This document shows, one piece after another, positions 61,923 through 64,000 of a stretch of DNA of 64,000 bases; position 1 is the stretch's first letter; each line of letters begins with the position of its first letter. Below the pieces are notes generated by a model, which worked only from the letters and a program-made list of their open reading frames with translations, ran no database searches and was not told the origin of the DNA. Origin of the DNA: Chryseobacterium sp. E1 (GTDB lineage: Bacteria > Bacteroidota > Bacteroidia > Flavobacteriales > Weeksellaceae); contig CP078104.1 in NCBI GenBank assembly GCA_019203745.1, positions 372,001 to 436,000 of the forward strand, in the 5' to 3' direction. The position numbers and the translations under genes were made by a program.

Positions 61923-61925
61923 TCC

Positions 61926-62393
61926 CTCTTAAGTAATTTTTTTCTCTCCATTAGATCCTGATTCGGAGATTCATTTGTGTTATACATTTACTGATTAATT
62001 AAAAAAATCAGTTCAGTAACTATTTTGTATTAAAAATCTACTGCAAAACTATATTTTAAATTCAAAAAAACATAAAAACAGCCTACTACACATATACAAC
62101 ATTCGAATAAACATCTGATAAACAGAAAATTGTAAATCAATCTGTTTTTTAAATCAATTTTAAGATAAAAACAAAGACATAGAAAAAACAGAAAATTCTG
62201 ATCTTGAATGGACTGTAAAAAGTTTATCATGATGATCAGATTTCTGCAAAAAATGAATTTATCATTTATACAATTACTGGTTTGTACAAATTCGTCACTA
62301 TATTTCACCCAAACAAACAAAACCCTAATTATCAAACATTTACATCATTATTTTTCATCTGTAGTATTTGTGTAGTATAGCTTTTTTTTCTTA
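61926..62393. other. AT-rich intergenic region without a supported gene
   Basis: Very AT-rich. A minus-strand frame of ~100 codons exists here (62335-62030) but it is Phe/Ile/Leu/Cys-rich without any protein-like pattern and is judged spurious. Confidence 0.5.
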
Positions 62394-62502
62394 TTTGGTT
62401 AAAATTTTTCAAATTTGAGTACGAGACCACTTAAAAAAATACAGGTGGTGAAAAGAGAATATTTCGAGTGCTGTCTGACCTGATGAATCAGACAGTTTTT
62501 TT
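62394..62502 (+). ncRNA. Candidate small RNA ending in an intrinsic terminator
   Basis: On the plus strand a stem CCACTT / AGGTGG (around 62426-62450) is followed by CTGTCTGA (62471-62478), loop, TCAGACAG (62488-62495) and seven T residues (62496-62502). No plus-strand gene precedes this terminator within 500 bp except the doubtful 97-aa ORF, which has its own hairpin. TTTG at 62394 and AAATTTG at 62411 are imperfect promoter elements. It may be a short antisense RNA to the end of the TPR/HTH gene. Confidence 0.3.
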
Positions 62503-63922
62503 GTCCCAAAGCATCGAAAAAATCATAGATATCAATTTCTCCGGGAATATTCAATTTTTTTCTGATTCTGTATTTTTTTGCTGAACGGTTCTGTGCTGAA
62601 CCAAAGTATAACTTGCAATCTCCTTGGAGGTAAAGTGAAGTTTAAGCATGGCACAAAAAACGAGTTCGGAGTTTTCCAGACCGGAATTGATTGTGAGAAG
62701 TTTATCGATAAAGCCTGGGTAGCCTTCTTTAAAACGGTTCAGAAAGTCAGGATCATTGCTTCTTCCCAACTCCATGATTTCGTCCTGCTTATTATCATTT
62801 ATACGGGTTTTCAGCTGCTCTGCTTCAAGTTTAAGGTCTTTTTTTCTTTTTCTGAGCAGGCTTATTACTCTCCAGGCATATATTCCTAATAATGAAAGCC
62901 CCGCTATTGAGAAAAGAATCACCCATTGTAAATTGCTTTTATGCTTTTCTGTATTTTCCTCAGTAAGGGTAATAAAGGATTCCATATCCTGATTAATTGT
63001 TGCCAGTAAAGCTGTATTGGTCTTACTTTTTGCTTCTGTATATGCATTGAGGTAAAAGTACGCTTTTTCCTTATTTCCGGTTATGTTATACAGAGTTCTG
63101 AGATCATTATAGATATATTTGGTATATTGAGAAAAGATACGCCGGGTTTTCTTATCAATCTCCAGAGCCCGTAAGAATTCTTTTTCTGCATTCTCAGGCT
63201 CTCCGTAGGTGAGATAATATTCTCCCATAATGGTGTGTATATTGAGAGTAATGGCATCCTCCCGCTTTGTCAGATTCATTTGCTTATAAGCCCTGTTAAT
63301 ATATTTATACGCAGAATCTTTATTTTTATGCATGTATACATAATCACTTATAGCACAATCAGCAATGCCGGTATTATCAAATTTTCTTGCTTTATTAAAG
63401 TATTCCAGGGCTTTTTATATTGTTCTTTCTGTATATAATATTCGCCTTGTCTGATATACACATTATAAAGCACCTTATTTTTTAGCGGGGACCCTGTAGC
63501 CTTTTCAATGCAGCTCAGTGCTGTATTATTATATTCAAGTGCTTTGTCTTTTCTTCCCAGCTCATTATTAAGCCGACCGTAGTTATTATAAAATATAGCC
63601 TTATGGATGTTATTTTCCGAGTCTTTCAATATTTTCTCTGCATTATCAAAAAGTATTTTTGATTTCTGATAATTTTCCAGTGAGATATTTATCTGTGCCA
63701 GATTGATATAGCATAACGCTTTACCGTCCTCATACCCTGCCTGCTCTGCTTTTTTATAATATTGTTTGTTAAGACTGACCAATGAATCATATTCCCTGAA
63801 AGCCGGAGCCTTTCATTTTCCGTCATCAGTGGAATATCAAAGTTTTTTTCACGTTCCTTCTGAGAATGAGAGTGGCATGAAGCTAAAGCAACAAGTAAAA
63901 CCAAAAGAAAAATACGTATCAT
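62399..63922 (-). CDS. TPR lipoprotein sensor with C-terminal HTH (frame-broken)
   Basis: The start at 63922 gives MIRIFLLVLLVALASCHSH, a lipoprotein-like signal, then TPR repeats (ALCYINLAQINISLENYQKSK, FYNNYGRLNNELGRKDKALEY, GEYYLTYGEPENAEKEFLRA). One membrane segment follows (LQWVILFSIAGLSLLGIYAW), then a coiled coil (RKRKKDLKLEAEQLKTRIN) and a LuxR-like HTH (VFCAMLKLHFTSKEIASYTLV, HRTVQQKKYRIRKKLNI). This outside-TPR, inside-HTH layout is a known flavobacterial one-component regulator. Frame breaks lie near 63800, 63410 and 62565. The true stop is uncertain; the last ~35 codons (below about 62500) look non-coding. Confidence 0.8.
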
Positions 63923-64000
63923 ATACTTCTTTAATTTAAGCTGAAATTCCTGTATAAATTATGATAAAAGAATAACTTTATAAAGTGATTAATATTATAT

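Noticed and set aside
62030..62335. Minus-strand ORF of about 100 codons
   Set aside because: Its composition (Phe, Ile, Leu, Cys rich, no clear domain) is what random AT-rich DNA gives, and it has no neighbour context.

Overview
The window looks like a chromosomal segment of a Chryseobacterium-type flavobacterium (Bacteroidota, Weeksellaceae). The DNA is AT-rich. Promoters match the Bacteroidota TTTG/TTG–N17-19–TAnnTTTG pattern, for example upstream of tRNA-Ser and of the superoxide dismutase gene. The gene families are typical of the group: a T9SS sorting domain, FecI/FecR/TonB signalling, DUF2480, DUF6134, secreted S41 peptidases, LytTR and Crp/Fnr regulators. No phage, plasmid, IS or CRISPR signature was seen.

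The main caveat is that roughly two thirds of the genes carry one or more frame breaks. Wherever I could check, the break is explained by one missing base, often in a homopolymer. Housekeeping genes (metE, putP, sod, a uvrA-like gene) are broken as often as accessory ones, so I read these as sequencing or assembly deletions, not pseudogenes. Frame-broken genes are therefore listed as single CDS spans from the inferred true start to the inferred true stop.

Layout. 0-7 kb: metE under a cobalamin riboswitch, a divergent Lrp-family regulator, a membrane LytTR regulator, an intradiol-dioxygenase-like lipoprotein, a secreted class II cyclic-nucleotide phosphodiesterase and tRNA-Ser(UGA). 7-19 kb: small secreted or cytosolic genes (DUF6134, two GNATs, HExxH protein, S41 peptidase, DinB, TPR protein, lipoprotein, methyltransferase, NTF2-like, DUF6624, P-loop ATPase). 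19-28 kb: a two-gene ABC transporter, Na+/proline symporter PutP, M1 aminopeptidase, a second HExxH secreted protein and a JmjC/cupin protein. 28-37 kb: membrane protein, TetR regulator, S74-domain surface protein and a ~1,880-residue surface protein with four 'YYW-GG-G-W-D--HW' modules. 37-43 kb: Crp/Fnr regulator, SnoaL-like protein, UvrA-like ABC ATPase divergent from a MarR regulator, fatty-acid hydroxylase, then three to four tandem copies of a ~265-bp non-coding repeat. 43-55 kb: S41 lipoprotein operon, T9SS protein, two paralogous beta-helix lipoproteins, TonB receptor, FecR and a divergent ECF sigma factor. 55-60 kb: a SufR-like Fe-S-sensing regulator divergent from superoxide dismutase–DUF2480–flavin reductase–FNR–[2Fe-2S] ferredoxin, followed by a [4Fe-4S] ferredoxin. 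60-64 kb: ketopantoate-reductase-like protein, Crp/Fnr regulator, and a TPR/HTH lipoprotein sensor.

The most interesting unit is the 55-60 kb redox cluster. A CAAC-N6-GTTG palindrome covers the -33 element of a near-perfect sod promoter, and a related inverted repeat lies at the predicted start site of the regulator. This suggests an autoregulated Fe-S-cluster switch controlling oxidative-stress and electron-transfer genes.
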